DNA of 64,000 bases from RYN-230 sp036497945 (GTDB lineage Bacteria; Actinomycetota; Actinomycetes; Streptosporangiales; Streptosporangiaceae), in the NCBI GenBank assembly GCA_036497945.1, contig DASXIN010000175.1:28633-92632 (forward strand). Direction: 5' to 3'. Both the position numbers and the translations under genes were made by a program. The notes beneath the pieces are model-generated. The model was not told the origin of the DNA. It did no database searches and was given only the letters and a program-made list of their open reading frames with translations. Shown here one piece after another: positions 34,039 to 42,111 of the stretch (the stretch's first letter is position 1; each line of letters starts with the position of its first letter).

Positions 34039-35323
34039 ATGAGGAGTTTTGCGAAGATGCCCCTTCCCCTCAGCACACAGCTGGCCCCGTCCCCCGGGGT
34101 CGCGGCGCACCGCTGGGCGCGCAGCGGCCGGGCTGGCCGCCGTGGCCGCCGTCGCACTGCTGGCCGCGTGCGGCAGCAGCGGCGGCGGCAGCAGCACGTC
34201 CGGGTCCGGCTCGAAGAGTGCCGCACCCGCCGCGAGCGGCGGCGCCACGCTGGAGGCTGGTGCCTCCTGCAAGTCATCCAGCGCCACGAAGATCACCTTC
34301 TGGGCGTGGCTGCCGGGCATGGGCCGGGCCGTCACCGAATTCAACAAGACCCACCCGGGCATCTGCGTGACCCCGCACCTGACCGTGGCCGAGAACATCG
34401 GCTTCTCGCTGGAGAACAAGAAAATCCCGAAGACTGAACGCCAGCGCCGGGTTCGGGACACGGCCGCCATCCTCGGCCTTACCGGGCAGCTGAACCGCAA
34501 GCCGCGGCAGCTGTCCGGCGGCCAGAAGCAGCGGGTGGCCATGGGCCGGGCCATCGTCCGCGAGCCGGCCATTTTCCTGATGGACGAGCCGCTGTCCAGT
34601 CTGGACGCCAAGCTGCGGGTGCAGATGCGGGCCGAGATGCTGGCCGTGCACCGGCGGATCGGCGCGGCCACGCTGTACGTCACGCACGACCAGACGGAGG
34701 CGATGACTTTGGGCGACCGGGTGGCCGTGCTGAGCGACGGTGAACTGCAGCAGGTTGCCGCGCCCCGGGCACTGTACGACCGGCCGGTCAACCTGTTCGT
34801 CGCCACGTTCATCGGGTCGCCCTCGATGAACCTCTACCTGGCGCGGCTGGACATCGTCGGGGACACCGCCGAGCTGATCCTGGGCAGTCAGCGGCTCACC
34901 CTGCCGCCCGCGGTGGTCAAGCAGTCCACGGAGCTGACCTCGTACAACGGTGCCGAGCTGATCGTCGGCATCCGCCCCGAGAGCCTTAGCCTCGCGGATC
35001 ATCCGCGCGGGCCAGCCCCGGCCGCAGCAGCGGCCTCGGCGCGAAGCAGCGATCGGGAGGTTCCGGGGGGTCGTCCCCCCGGGCCGACACTGGCGGGCGC
35101 CGAACCAGGGGCCAGCCTCACCGCCGAGGTGGAATTGGTCGAGGTGCTCGGCACTGAGCAGCTGGTGCATTTCCAGCTCGACGCACGGCGGATCGGGGAC
35201 GGGGTCGGGGTGGCCCGGGTCGACCTGCGGGCCCGGATCCAGCCGCACGGCCGCACCGTGCTCGCCGTGGACACCGAGCGGCTGCACTTCTTCGATCCGG
35301 CCACCGGGGCCGCCATTCACTGA
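34039..35323 (+). pseudogene. Deletion fusion: sugar-binding lipoprotein 5' end joined to MsmX/UgpC-type ATPase 3' part
   Basis: The 5' part is an SBP lipoprotein: ATG at 34039 with AAGGACAAGG upstream, then a lipobox LLAAC and ITFWAWLPGMGRAVTEFNKT up to about 34370. There it joins, in frame, the ATPase from LTVAENIGF onward: LSGGQKQRVAMGRAIV, MDEPLSSLDAKLRVQMRAE, VTHDQTEAM and the UgpC-type OB domain. The ATPase has lost the first 80 or so residues with Walker A and cannot bind ATP normally. The ATG frame (ending 34437) and the lipobox frame differ by one base near 34125, so the signal peptide is also frameshifted. Copy B of the dispersed element lies at 35035-35084. Whatever lay between, probably two permeases, is gone. 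Confidence 0.85.
35035..35084 (+). repeat. Dispersed GC-rich palindromic element, copy B (inside ATPase remnant)
   Basis: Same 50-bp layout as copy A, ending in CCGGGGGGTCGTCCCCCCGG. It is read in a different frame here (S-A-R-S-S-D-R-E-V-P-G-G) and adds about 17 residues between conserved blocks of the ATPase regulatory domain. Confidence 0.75.
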
Positions 35324-35349
35324 ACCGGGACCGCGGCTAACCTGCGAGG

Positions 35350-35769
35350 GTGAGCACGTCCGCCGGTTACTCCGGCACCCCGCTGCCGACCAAGCTGGGC
35401 ATCCGGCCCGGGTATTCGGTCGCCCTGGTCGGCGCGCCACCGGGGTTCGCCGACCTGCTCGGCGACCTGCCCGGCGCCGAGCTGCACGCTGGGCTGCCCG
35501 CGGGTGACCTGCTGGATGTGATCGTTTACTTCACCACGTCCCGGGCCGAGTACGAGGCGGAGTTCGGCACGCTGCGCGCGCACATGGCCCCAGCCTGCGG
35601 GCTGTGGATCGCCTATCCGAAACGCGCGGCAAAGGTACCCACTGACATGACCGAACACGTGGTCCGGGAGGTCGCGCTGCCCACCGGCCTGGTGGACAAC
35701 AAGGTGTGCGCCATCGACCAGGTATGGACCGGCATCCGGCTGGTCATCCGCCGCGAGCTGCGGTGCTAG
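35350..35769 (+). CDS. DUF3052-family protein
   Basis: 139 aa. The whole length matches DUF3052: SGTPLPTKLGIRPGYSVALV, LLDVIVYFTTSRAEYEAEF, CGLWIAYPKRA and LPTGLVDNKVCAIDQVWTGI. The family is frequent in actinomycetes and has no established activity. TAACCT (35338-35343) lies 6 nt before the GTG, indicating leaderless translation and independent transcription from the broken gene upstream. Confidence 0.85.
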   Translation: MSTSAGYSGTPLPTKLGIRPGYSVALVGAPPGFADLLGDLPGAELHAGLPAGDLLDVIVYFTTSRAEYEAEFGTLRAHMAPACGLWIAYPKRAAKVPTDMTEHVVREVALPTGLVDNKVCAIDQVWTGIRLVIRRELRC

Positions 35770-35818
35770 CCCGGGGGGACGACCCCCCGGCCCCCCGATC
35801 GGCGCTCCGCGCCGGCAG
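35769..35818 (-). terminator. Dispersed GC-rich element, copy C, acting as a terminator between convergent genes
   Basis: The reverse complement carries GCCGATCGG and CCGGGGGGTCGTCCCCCCGG as in copies A and B, minus two T residues. The stem CCGGGGGG/CCCCCCGG lies between the stop codons of two convergent genes (35769 + and 35819 -), a natural place for a bidirectional terminator. Confidence 0.65.
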
Positions 35819-36337
35819 TCAGTCGATCAGGTGACGGCCGTCGAACTCGCCCAGGTCTTCGCGGTACAGCTCGAGCCCGACGCCGTTTGGGTCGCGGAAG
35901 TAGATGCTCTCCTCCACCCCACGGTCCGGCCCGAGGTACTCGATCCCGGCCTCGTCGAACTTCTTCTTGGCCGCGTCGTACTGCTCCTGCGGGATGGAGA
36001 TGGCCAGGTGCTGCACGCCGCCGATGGTCTCCTGCCACGCCGGGTGGTCATGCCCCGGGAAGTCGAAGAAGCCGAGCATGTTCTTGTTGCCGATGTCGAA
36101 GAAGAAGTGGCTGGACCCCGCGTAGTCCCGGTTCTCCACCAGCTCCACCAGCGGAAAGCCGAGGAACTCCTGGTAGAACTGGATGGTCTCCTCGACATCG
36201 CGGCAGATCAGCGCGAGGTGGTGCACGCCGCGGACCGGGGTGGCCGGCCGCTGGCCGGGTGGGCGCAGGTACCGCTCGCGCAGTTCCGCCCGGCGTGCCC
36301 GGACCTTCTCCAGCTCGGCTCCCTGGGGCTGTGGCAT
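35819..36337 (-). CDS. VOC-family (glyoxalase-fold) metal-dependent protein
   Basis: 172 aa. Paired beta-alpha-beta-beta-beta modules begin GVHHLALICRDVEETIQFYQ and GGVQHLAISIPQEQYDAA, with metal ligands His in each and Glu in GLELYRED. The N-terminus is a charged helix of about 30 residues. Lactoylglutathione lyase, extradiol dioxygenase or lyase activities are all possible within the superfamily; none is determined. It is divergent from devR with 68 bp between. Confidence 0.85.
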   Translation of the reverse strand: MPQPQGAELEKVRARRAELRERYLRPPGQRPATPVRGVHHLALICRDVEETIQFYQEFLGFPLVELVENRDYAGSSHFFFDIGNKNMLGFFDFPGHDHPAWQETIGGVQHLAISIPQEQYDAAKKKFDEAGIEYLGPDRGVEESIYFRDPNGVGLELYREDLGEFDGRHLID

Positions 36338-36405
36338 AACCGGCCTCCCTGCCTCGTGCGTCCGCCGCTGCCTTCAGGCTAACCCACCAGCGTTAACCTG
36401 GTCCG

Positions 36406-37080
36406 ATGAGCGAAGCGGGCAAAGAACAACCGAAGATCTCAGTGTTCCTGCTCGACGATCATGAGATCGTCCGGCGCGGGGTACGCGACCTGCTCGAGGC
36501 CGAACCCGATATTACGGTGGTCGGCGAGGCCGGCACCGCCGCCTCCGCGCTGGCCCGGATCCCGGCCCTCAAGCCGGATGTCGCCGTGCTGGACATCCGC
36601 CTCCCGGACGGCGACGGGGTCACCGTCTGCCGCGACATCCGGTCCCGGATGCCCCAGGTCGGCTGCTTGATGCTCACCTCGTTCACCGACGACGAAGCCC
36701 TGTTCGACGCCATCATGGCGGGCGCCGCGGGCTACGTGCTCAAGCAGATCCGCGGCGTCGACCTGGTCGGCGCGGTGCGCACCATCGCCTCCGGCCAGTC
36801 GCTGCTCGACCCGGAAGCGGCCAGCCGGGTGATGCGCCGGATGCGCGACCAGTCCGCCCGCGCCGACCCGCTGGCCGGCCTCACCGACCAGGAACGCCGC
36901 ATCCTCGAGCTGATCGGTGAAGGGCTGACCAACCGGCAGATCGGCGACCGGCTCTTCCTGGCCGAGAAGACGGTGAAGAACTACGTGTCCGCGCTGTTCG
37001 CCAAGCTCGGCATGCAACGCCGCGCCCAGGCCGCCGCCTACGCCGCCCGCGTCTTCGACGAGCACGGCGGCAAGAGTTAA
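36406..37080 (+). CDS. devR: NarL/LuxR response regulator, DevR/DosR type
   Basis: 224 aa. Receiver domain: Asp17/Asp18, phospho-acceptor Asp63 in VLDIRLPDGDG, Thr91 and Lys113 in GYVLKQI. The C-terminal LuxR helix-turn-helix is LTDQERRILELIGEGLTNRQIGDRL followed by AEKTVKNYVSALFAKLGM. This close match to DevR/DosR (AEKTVKNYVS) predicts binding to GGGAC-N4-GTCCC-type boxes, several of which occur in this window. TAACCT (36394-36399) stands 6 nt before the ATG, so it is probably leaderless. It ends 7 bp from its kinase, tail to tail. Confidence 0.92.
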   Translation: MSEAGKEQPKISVFLLDDHEIVRRGVRDLLEAEPDITVVGEAGTAASALARIPALKPDVAVLDIRLPDGDGVTVCRDIRSRMPQVGCLMLTSFTDDEALFDAIMAGAAGYVLKQIRGVDLVGAVRTIASGQSLLDPEAASRVMRRMRDQSARADPLAGLTDQERRILELIGEGLTNRQIGDRLFLAEKTVKNYVSALFAKLGMQRRAQAAAYAARVFDEHGGKS

Positions 37081-37087
37081 ACAAGAG

Positions 37088-38785
37088 TTAAAGCGGCACC
37101 CGCCAGTCGAGCTGGGTGCCACCGCCTTCGGCGGGGGTGATCTCCAGCTTGCCGCCGAGTTCGGTGGCCCGTTCGGCCAGGTTGGCCAGGCCGCTGCGGC
37201 GCGTGCTGCTGCCCATTCCGGTGCCGTTGTCGCGCACCCGCAGGGCCAGTTCGGTATCGGCCAGCACGGTCACGTCCACCCGGGAACTGTGCGCATGCCG
37301 GGCCGAGTTGGACAGCGCCTCGCGCAGCGCGCCGAGCAGATGCTCGCCGACATTAGACGGCACCGTCTCGTCGAGCGGGCCGACCAACCGCAATGAGGGC
37401 GCGAAGCCGAGCGGGGCGCTCATCTCGTCCATCACCTCGAGCACCTGGGCGCGCAGGCCCTGCGGCCGGCTGTCCCCCCGCGCCTGCAGCGAGAAGATGG
37501 CCGACCTGATCTCCCGGATGGTCTCGTCCAGCGCGTCCACCGCGTTGCTCACCCGGCTGGCCGCCTCGGGCCGGGTCAGCAGCGGCACCGCGCCCTGCAG
37601 CGACATCCCGGTGGCGTACAGCCGCTGTATCACCAGGTCATGCAGGTCCCGGGCGATCCGGTCGCGGTCCTGCAGGATGGCCAGCCGCTCGGCGTCGCTG
37701 CGGTGCTCGGCCAGCTCCAGCCCGATGGCCGCCTGCGCGGCGAACGTGCTGATCATCTCGATCGCCTGCGGGGACAGCGGCATCCCGCCCGGCTCGCGGC
37801 CCACGGTGAAGACGCCACGGACGTCGCCCGGCCCGCCCAGCGGGAACAGGATGGCCGGCCCCAGCGGCAGGTGCTCCCGGGCCGCGCCCGCTACCCGGTC
37901 GTCGTGCCGGAAATCGGCCACCGCGACCGGTTCGCCGCTGGCCATCACCCGGCCGGACAGCGACCGGCCCACCGGCAGGACCAGCCCGAGCGCGTCCTCC
38001 GCGGCGGCTCCGGCGGCATGCTGGATGACCAACTGCTGCCGGTCGGGCGTGGGCACGGCCAGCACCACCAGGTCGGCGCCGGACATGTCCAGTGTCTGCT
38101 GGGTGATCAGGCCGAGCATCTCATCGGATCTGGCCCCGGACAGCAGTTGCCTGGTCACTTCGCTGCTGGCGCGGAGCCAGCGCTGCTGGCGCCGCGCCTC
38201 TTCGTAGAGCCGGGCGTTGTCGATGGCCACACCGGCCGCCGCGGCCAGCGCCACGAGCAGCGACTCGTCCTCCTCGTCGAAGTCGGCGCCGCCCTCCTTC
38301 TCGGTCAGGTAGAGGTTGCCGTACACCTCGTCGCGGACCCGGATGGGCACACCGAGGAAGGACCGCATCGGCGGATGCCCGGGCGGGAAACCGTGCGAGT
38401 TGGGGCTGGCCGCGATGTCCGGCAGGCGCAGCGGCCGCGGATCGCTGATCAGCGCGCCGAGCAAGCCGAGCCCCTCCGGCCAGTGGTGGATCGCGGCGAT
38501 CTGCTCATCGGCCAGGCCGACCGGGATGAAGTCGACCAGCCGGCCGCCGTCGCCGATCACCCCCAGCGCGCCATAGCGCGCCCGGACCAGCGTGATGGCG
38601 GCCTCCACGATCTTCTTGAGCACCACCTCCAGGTCGAGGTTGGCGCCCACCGCGACGACCGCCTCGAGCAGCGCGTAGACCCGGTCCCGGGTGGCCAGCA
38701 CGGTCTGCAGCCGGGACTGGAGTTCGGTCAGCAGGTCGTCGAGCCGTAGCTGCGGCAACATCGGGCGCGGATCCGGCGAAGTCAC
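37088..38785 (-). CDS. devS: Two-GAF sensor histidine kinase, DevS/DosT type
   Basis: 565 aa. GAF-A at about 45-195, GAF-B at about 210-365, a HisKA_3 dimerisation helix with His382 in IARDLHDLVIQRLYATGMSL, and a HATPase domain with ALREALSNSARHAHSS and VRDNGTGMG. Mycobacterial DevS has its phospho-His at 395 and haem His at 149; the offset puts the haem position at His137 in FPPGHPPMRSFLGVP, so an O2/NO/CO or redox-sensing haem is likely. GTG start with AGGGAGG upstream. It pairs with the convergent DevR-type regulator. Confidence 0.92.
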   Translation of the reverse strand: MTSPDPRPMLPQLRLDDLLTELQSRLQTVLATRDRVYALLEAVVAVGANLDLEVVLKKIVEAAITLVRARYGALGVIGDGGRLVDFIPVGLADEQIAAIHHWPEGLGLLGALISDPRPLRLPDIAASPNSHGFPPGHPPMRSFLGVPIRVRDEVYGNLYLTEKEGGADFDEEDESLLVALAAAAGVAIDNARLYEEARRQQRWLRASSEVTRQLLSGARSDEMLGLITQQTLDMSGADLVVLAVPTPDRQQLVIQHAAGAAAEDALGLVLPVGRSLSGRVMASGEPVAVADFRHDDRVAGAAREHLPLGPAILFPLGGPGDVRGVFTVGREPGGMPLSPQAIEMISTFAAQAAIGLELAEHRSDAERLAILQDRDRIARDLHDLVIQRLYATGMSLQGAVPLLTRPEAASRVSNAVDALDETIREIRSAIFSLQARGDSRPQGLRAQVLEVMDEMSAPLGFAPSLRLVGPLDETVPSNVGEHLLGALREALSNSARHAHSSRVDVTVLADTELALRVRDNGTGMGSSTRRSGLANLAERATELGGKLEITPAEGGGTQLDWRVPL

Positions 38786-38936
38786 GGCCTCCCTCCAAGC
38801 ACCTAAACTGCTGCTAAGCCTGACCTCACGGTAACGGCTGGTCGCTCCGCTTGTCTGTAGCGGGCGGCCGGTGCTGCCCGCGGCGAAGGTGGCGGGTCGC
38901 GGAGCGGAGTGCTCCGGCTAGAGGGATGATGGTGCT

Positions 38937-39545
38937 GTGACGCGGACGCCGATGCGCTGGGTGGCTGCGCTTGCCCGCCGGGCAGGTCTGGATGCCAACC
39001 CGCTCCGTCGCGCCTCGGACCGGGCCGAGGCGTGGCTGCGGATCGGCTTGGTGCTCGTGTTCCTGATCGCCAGCCCACTGGCCGCGATCGGCCTGGGCAA
39101 GCTGACCAACGCCGCCTCGTTCAGCGCGGCGCGAGCCCAGGCGGCCAGCGAGCGGCAGGTGACCGCGACGCTGCTGGACAAGGTGGCCCGGGCGGCCGAC
39201 GATCCGCTGTATGGTGCCTCCGGCTTCGTCTGGGCGCGGGCCCGGTGGACCGCCCCGGACGGGCAGCAGCGCAACGGCCAGGTACCCGCCCCGGTCGGCA
39301 GCCGGGCGGGCCGCACGCTGTCTATCTGGGTCGACTCGACAGGCCAGCTGGTCTACCCGCCGATCGGGGAGAGCCAGATCGCCAGCCGGGTCATCGCCGT
39401 GATCGCGCTCACCCCGGCCGCCCTCGGCGTCGTGCTGCTCATCGTGCTGTGGCTGGCCAGGTCGGCGCTAGACCGCAGGCGGCTGAAGGACTGGGCGGCC
39501 GAATGGTCGACCGTCGAGCCGCGTTGGACTAAACGCACGCACTGA
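38937..39545 (+). CDS. Rv1733c-family two-helix membrane protein
   Basis: 202 aa. An N-terminal NPLRRASDRAEAWLRIGLVL motif runs into a first membrane helix (about 32-54), an extracytoplasmic domain with RWTAPDGQQRNGQV and TLSIWVDSTGQLVYPP, and a second helix (about 150-175) before a basic tail. This is the layout and sequence of the Rv1733c family, a DosR-regulon antigen of unknown function. GAGGGA precedes the GTG. Its position beside devR/devS supports a dormancy role. I did not find a clear DevR box in the 150 bp upstream. Confidence 0.85.
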   Translation: MTRTPMRWVAALARRAGLDANPLRRASDRAEAWLRIGLVLVFLIASPLAAIGLGKLTNAASFSAARAQAASERQVTATLLDKVARAADDPLYGASGFVWARARWTAPDGQQRNGQVPAPVGSRAGRTLSIWVDSTGQLVYPPIGESQIASRVIAVIALTPAALGVVLLIVLWLARSALDRRRLKDWAAEWSTVEPRWTKRTH

Positions 39546-39676
39546 GCGCAGCTGCCCGGGCGGGTCCATTTGACGCCAGCTGCCTGGGTGAACATAATTC
39601 CCAAAGCGCCCAGCGCATCCAGGACGTAGCCCGGCAGCGCGGCTACCTCTGTCACGTGTGACAGCAGGAGTCAGCC

Positions 39677-40138
39677 GTGCTCGAAATGCAAACCCCGGGC
39701 CCGCCGGTCAGTGCCGCGCCGAGCCTCCCCCGCCACCCCAGCCCGCTTCCCGCGCCCGACCGCGACGTGCTGGACAGCGCGCGGGCCCGGCTCGCCCCGG
39801 CCCGCCACCGGCGGCCAGCCCGGGCCCGAGCCGCCGCGGATCAGCCGGAACCGGCCGCCCGGTATCTCCCCCGCCCGCTGGATGACCTGCTCTCGGCCAG
39901 CGCCGTGGCGCAGCAGGCCGGCTCGCCCGGGCAGCCTGCGGAGTCGCTCGATGTGGGGGCGGCCCTGGTCCTGCTCAGCAACGTGCGGCTCTATCTCGAT
40001 CGGCTGGAAGCCAGCCTGCTCGAGCTGGCCGAGCAGGCGGACATGAGCTGGGACCTCATCGCCGCCATCATCGGCATCCCGGCGGCCGACGCCAAGGATC
40101 GCCTGACCGCCCTGCGCGCGCGCCCGGAACCTCATTGA
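39677..40138 (+). CDS. Hypothetical protein with sigma-like helix-turn-helix tail
   Basis: 153 aa. The first 75 residues are Pro/Arg/Ala-rich and probably disordered. The C-terminal half has a long helix LDVGAALVLLSNVRLYLDRL and then MSWDLIAAIIGIPAADAKDRL, which resembles the sigma-4/HTH pattern 'MSWxxIAxxLGI' used in small actinobacterial DNA-binding or partner proteins. AGGAG precedes the GTG. A strong terminator follows. The role is unknown. Confidence 0.65.
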   Translation: MLEMQTPGPPVSAAPSLPRHPSPLPAPDRDVLDSARARLAPARHRRPARARAAADQPEPAARYLPRPLDDLLSASAVAQQAGSPGQPAESLDVGAALVLLSNVRLYLDRLEASLLELAEQADMSWDLIAAIIGIPAADAKDRLTALRARPEPH

Positions 40139-40148
40139 TCCGGTCGCT

Positions 40149-40199
40149 GACCGGGCAAGCCAGGACGTCTGCAGGGGCGGCGTCCTGGCTTGCCCGGTC
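40149..40199 (+). terminator. Strong 19-bp hairpin terminator
   Basis: A perfect 19-bp stem (40149-40167 with 40181-40199; arm begins GACCGGGCAAGCC) and a 13-nt loop lie 10 nt after the stop codon at 40138. Confidence 0.8.
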
Positions 40200-40288
40200 T
40201 GATCGGCCGTTTGAGCAGGCCGCTCGAAGGCAGATAACCAGGCAGCGGCCGACTGCCGGTCGCCGTAACAGGCTGAGAGGAGGTCACA

Positions 40289-41053
40289 TTGGTTGCCGAG
40301 GAAAAGCCCGCTGCACTGCCTAGCGAGCGCTATGGGGACCTGCTCGAATCACTGACTGAGCTGGGCCGCACGCTGGCTGAGGACGAGTCCGTCCAGGAAA
40401 CCCTGGGCAGCATCCTCACCCTGGCCACCCGGCTCGTCCCCGGCTGCCACGCGGCCAGCGTCACCGTCCTGGACGACGACGGCAAGCCCGCCACGGTGGC
40501 GGCCACCGACGCGGAGCAGGAAGAACTCGACCGTCGCCAGTACCTGCTGCATGCCGGGCCGTGCCTGGACGCGGCCTGGCAGCAGCAGATCAACAGCTGG
40601 AGCCTGACCGAGGCGAAGCAGCACTGGCCCGACTTCACCGCGCTGGCCACCGAGATGGGGCTGCGCAGTTACCTGGCCGCCGGGCTCGGCCTGGGCAGCC
40701 AGCGGCTGGGCGCGCTGAACCTGAGCAGCCGCGGCTCGGACGGTTTCGACCGGCTGGACGAAGGGCTGGTGGGGCTGTTCGTCCCGCTCGCCTCGGCCGC
40801 CATCGTGACCGTCAGCCGGTACCAGCAGGCCCGGGAACTGGCCGACCAGCTCAACCAGGCGCTATCCTCCCGGGCCGTCATCGACCACGCCATCGGCATC
40901 ATCATGGCCGAGTCGAACTGCCCAGCCGAGCAGGCGTTCGCGGCGCTGCGCCGGGCGTCGAACAACCGCCGGATGAAGCTCCGCGAGCTGGCCACTGAGA
41001 TCGTGACGCGGGTCGGCGGGCAGGTCCCCGCCGAATACGTCCCGGAGGCTTAG
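40289..41053 (+). CDS. GAF and ANTAR domain protein (RNA-binding antiterminator)
   Basis: 254 aa. A GAF domain covers about 30-175 (ASVTVLDDDGKPATVAATDA, LHAGPCLDAAW, SYLAAGLGLGSQRLGALNL). An ANTAR domain covers about 190-245 (LNQALSSRAVIDHAIGIIMAES, AEQAFAALRRASNNRRMKLRELATEIV). ANTAR domains bind paired hexanucleotide RNA stem-loops and prevent termination, here presumably under control of a small molecule at the GAF domain. The TTG start is set by AGGAGG 5 nt upstream. The target RNA is not evident. Confidence 0.9.
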   Translation: MVAEEKPAALPSERYGDLLESLTELGRTLAEDESVQETLGSILTLATRLVPGCHAASVTVLDDDGKPATVAATDAEQEELDRRQYLLHAGPCLDAAWQQQINSWSLTEAKQHWPDFTALATEMGLRSYLAAGLGLGSQRLGALNLSSRGSDGFDRLDEGLVGLFVPLASAAIVTVSRYQQARELADQLNQALSSRAVIDHAIGIIMAESNCPAEQAFAALRRASNNRRMKLRELATEIVTRVGGQVPAEYVPEA

Positions 41054-41101
41054 CGCGGGTCGGCGGCAGGTCCATGGCCGGCGAAGTACGATTCCCCGCA
41101 G

Positions 41102-41548
41102 ATGCACAGCGACATGATCCGCGATTCGCCCGGCGAGCCGGCTGACCTGGCCCGCGCCGAAGCGGGACTCTCCGTGCTGGCCGAGACGTGGCAGCGTGCC
41201 GTCGAGCAGTTGGGCTCTGTGACGCCGCCGGCCCAGCTGCGCGCGCTGCTCATTGTGGACGGCGCGGGCGCGATCAACCTGACCAAGCTGGCCAGCATGC
41301 TGGGCGCCTCCACGTCCGCCACCAGCAAGCTGTGCGACCGGCTGGTGGCGGCGGGCCTGCTGACCCGGCAGCCGGCGGCGGTCAGTAGGCGGGAGATCAC
41401 GCTGCGCAGCACCGAATCCGGGCAGCGGGTGGCGCAGTGGGTGCGCGACCAGCGCCGGGCCGCCCTGGACCAGACGCTCGCCTCGCTCAGCCCAGAGGGC
41501 CGCCGGGACCTGGCCCGCGGGCTGGCCGAGCTGGCCCGCCGGGTCTAA
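41102..41548 (+). CDS. MarR-type winged-helix regulator
   Basis: 148 aa. The central winged helix runs PAQLRALLIVDGAGAINLTK, LASMLGASTSATSKLCDRLV and the wing RQPAAVSRREITLRSTESG. MarR dimer helices flank it. TACGAT lies 9 nt before the ATG, so the message has little or no leader. It precedes the PPOX gene, with that gene's own DevR-box promoter in between. Confidence 0.87.
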   Translation: MHSDMIRDSPGEPADLARAEAGLSVLAETWQRAVEQLGSVTPPAQLRALLIVDGAGAINLTKLASMLGASTSATSKLCDRLVAAGLLTRQPAAVSRREITLRSTESGQRVAQWVRDQRRAALDQTLASLSPEGRRDLARGLAELARRV

Positions 41549-41602
41549 CCGGCCGACCAGACAGTTCTGGCTGGGCAAGTAGGGTCTACCGGGTGCGCGG
41601 CC

Positions 41603-41645
41603 GGGACCTTGGTCCCTATCCCCGCCGGCCGTAACCCTGGATAGT
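41603..41645 (+). promoter_or_regulatory. DevR/DosR box and promoter of the PPOX gene
   Basis: GGGACCTTGGTCCC (41603-41616) has all ten conserved bases of the DevR/DosR consensus GGGAC-N4-GTCCC. A -10-like GATAGT (41640-41645) is placed so that the box is centred near -42.5, the usual position of a primary DosR site. The ATG follows at 41677. Confidence 0.75.
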
Positions 41646-41676
41646 GACGTGCACAGCCGACCGGCGGGGAGGTGCC

Positions 41677-42102
41677 ATGACGATGACTGCGCTGCGTCGG
41701 CTGGAGGCATTGCCCCGGGCGGAGTCACTGCGGCTGCTGAGCACAGTGTCCCTGGGCCGCCTGGTGTTCACCCATCTGGCGCTGCCCGCCATCCGGCCGG
41801 TCAACCACGCGGTGGCCGGCGATCAGATCATCATCCGGGCCTACCTGGGCGTCGCGATCAGCGCGGCGGTGGGCGACCGGTCCGGCACGGTAGTGGCCTA
41901 CGAGGCGGACCTCATCGACCCGGACACGCACCTAGGCTGGAGCGTGATCATCGTGGGCCGGGCCACCCGGCTCACCGACCCGGCCGAAGCGGCCCGGTAC
42001 CGCGAGCTGCTGCGACCCTGGCTGGTCGACGGGCACGACGACATCATCGCCATCCAGGCCGACATGGTGGACGGCTTCCGGCTGGTCGAGACGCCCGCCT
42101 GA
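41677..42102 (+). CDS. Pyridoxamine 5'-phosphate oxidase-family flavin-binding protein
   Basis: 141 aa, split-barrel fold: LRLLSTVSLGRLVFTHLALP, IRPVNHAVAGDQIIIRAYLG, VVAYEADLIDPDTHLGWSVI and VVGRATRLTDPAEAARYREL. Proteins of this type bind FMN, F420 or haem; several are in hypoxia regulons of actinomycetes. The ATG at 41677 has GGGGAGG upstream. A perfect DevR box lies 60 bp before the start. It is convergent with cydC (9 bp). Confidence 0.85.
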   Translation: MTMTALRRLEALPRAESLRLLSTVSLGRLVFTHLALPAIRPVNHAVAGDQIIIRAYLGVAISAAVGDRSGTVVAYEADLIDPDTHLGWSVIIVGRATRLTDPAEAARYRELLRPWLVDGHDDIIAIQADMVDGFRLVETPA

Positions 42103-42111
42103 GGGCCCGGC

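Noticed and set aside
31972..34812. 946-codon open frame on the minus strand
   Set aside because: It lies antisense to lacI, GH51 and the ABC chimera and reads as low-complexity Arg/Gly/Pro/Val sequence produced by GC codon bias; no motif or ribosome site.
38786..38936. DevR box ahead of the Rv1733c-type gene
   Set aside because: No GGGAC-N4-GTCCC match with eight or more conserved bases; only a GGAGC-N5-GCTCC repeat that does not fit the consensus.
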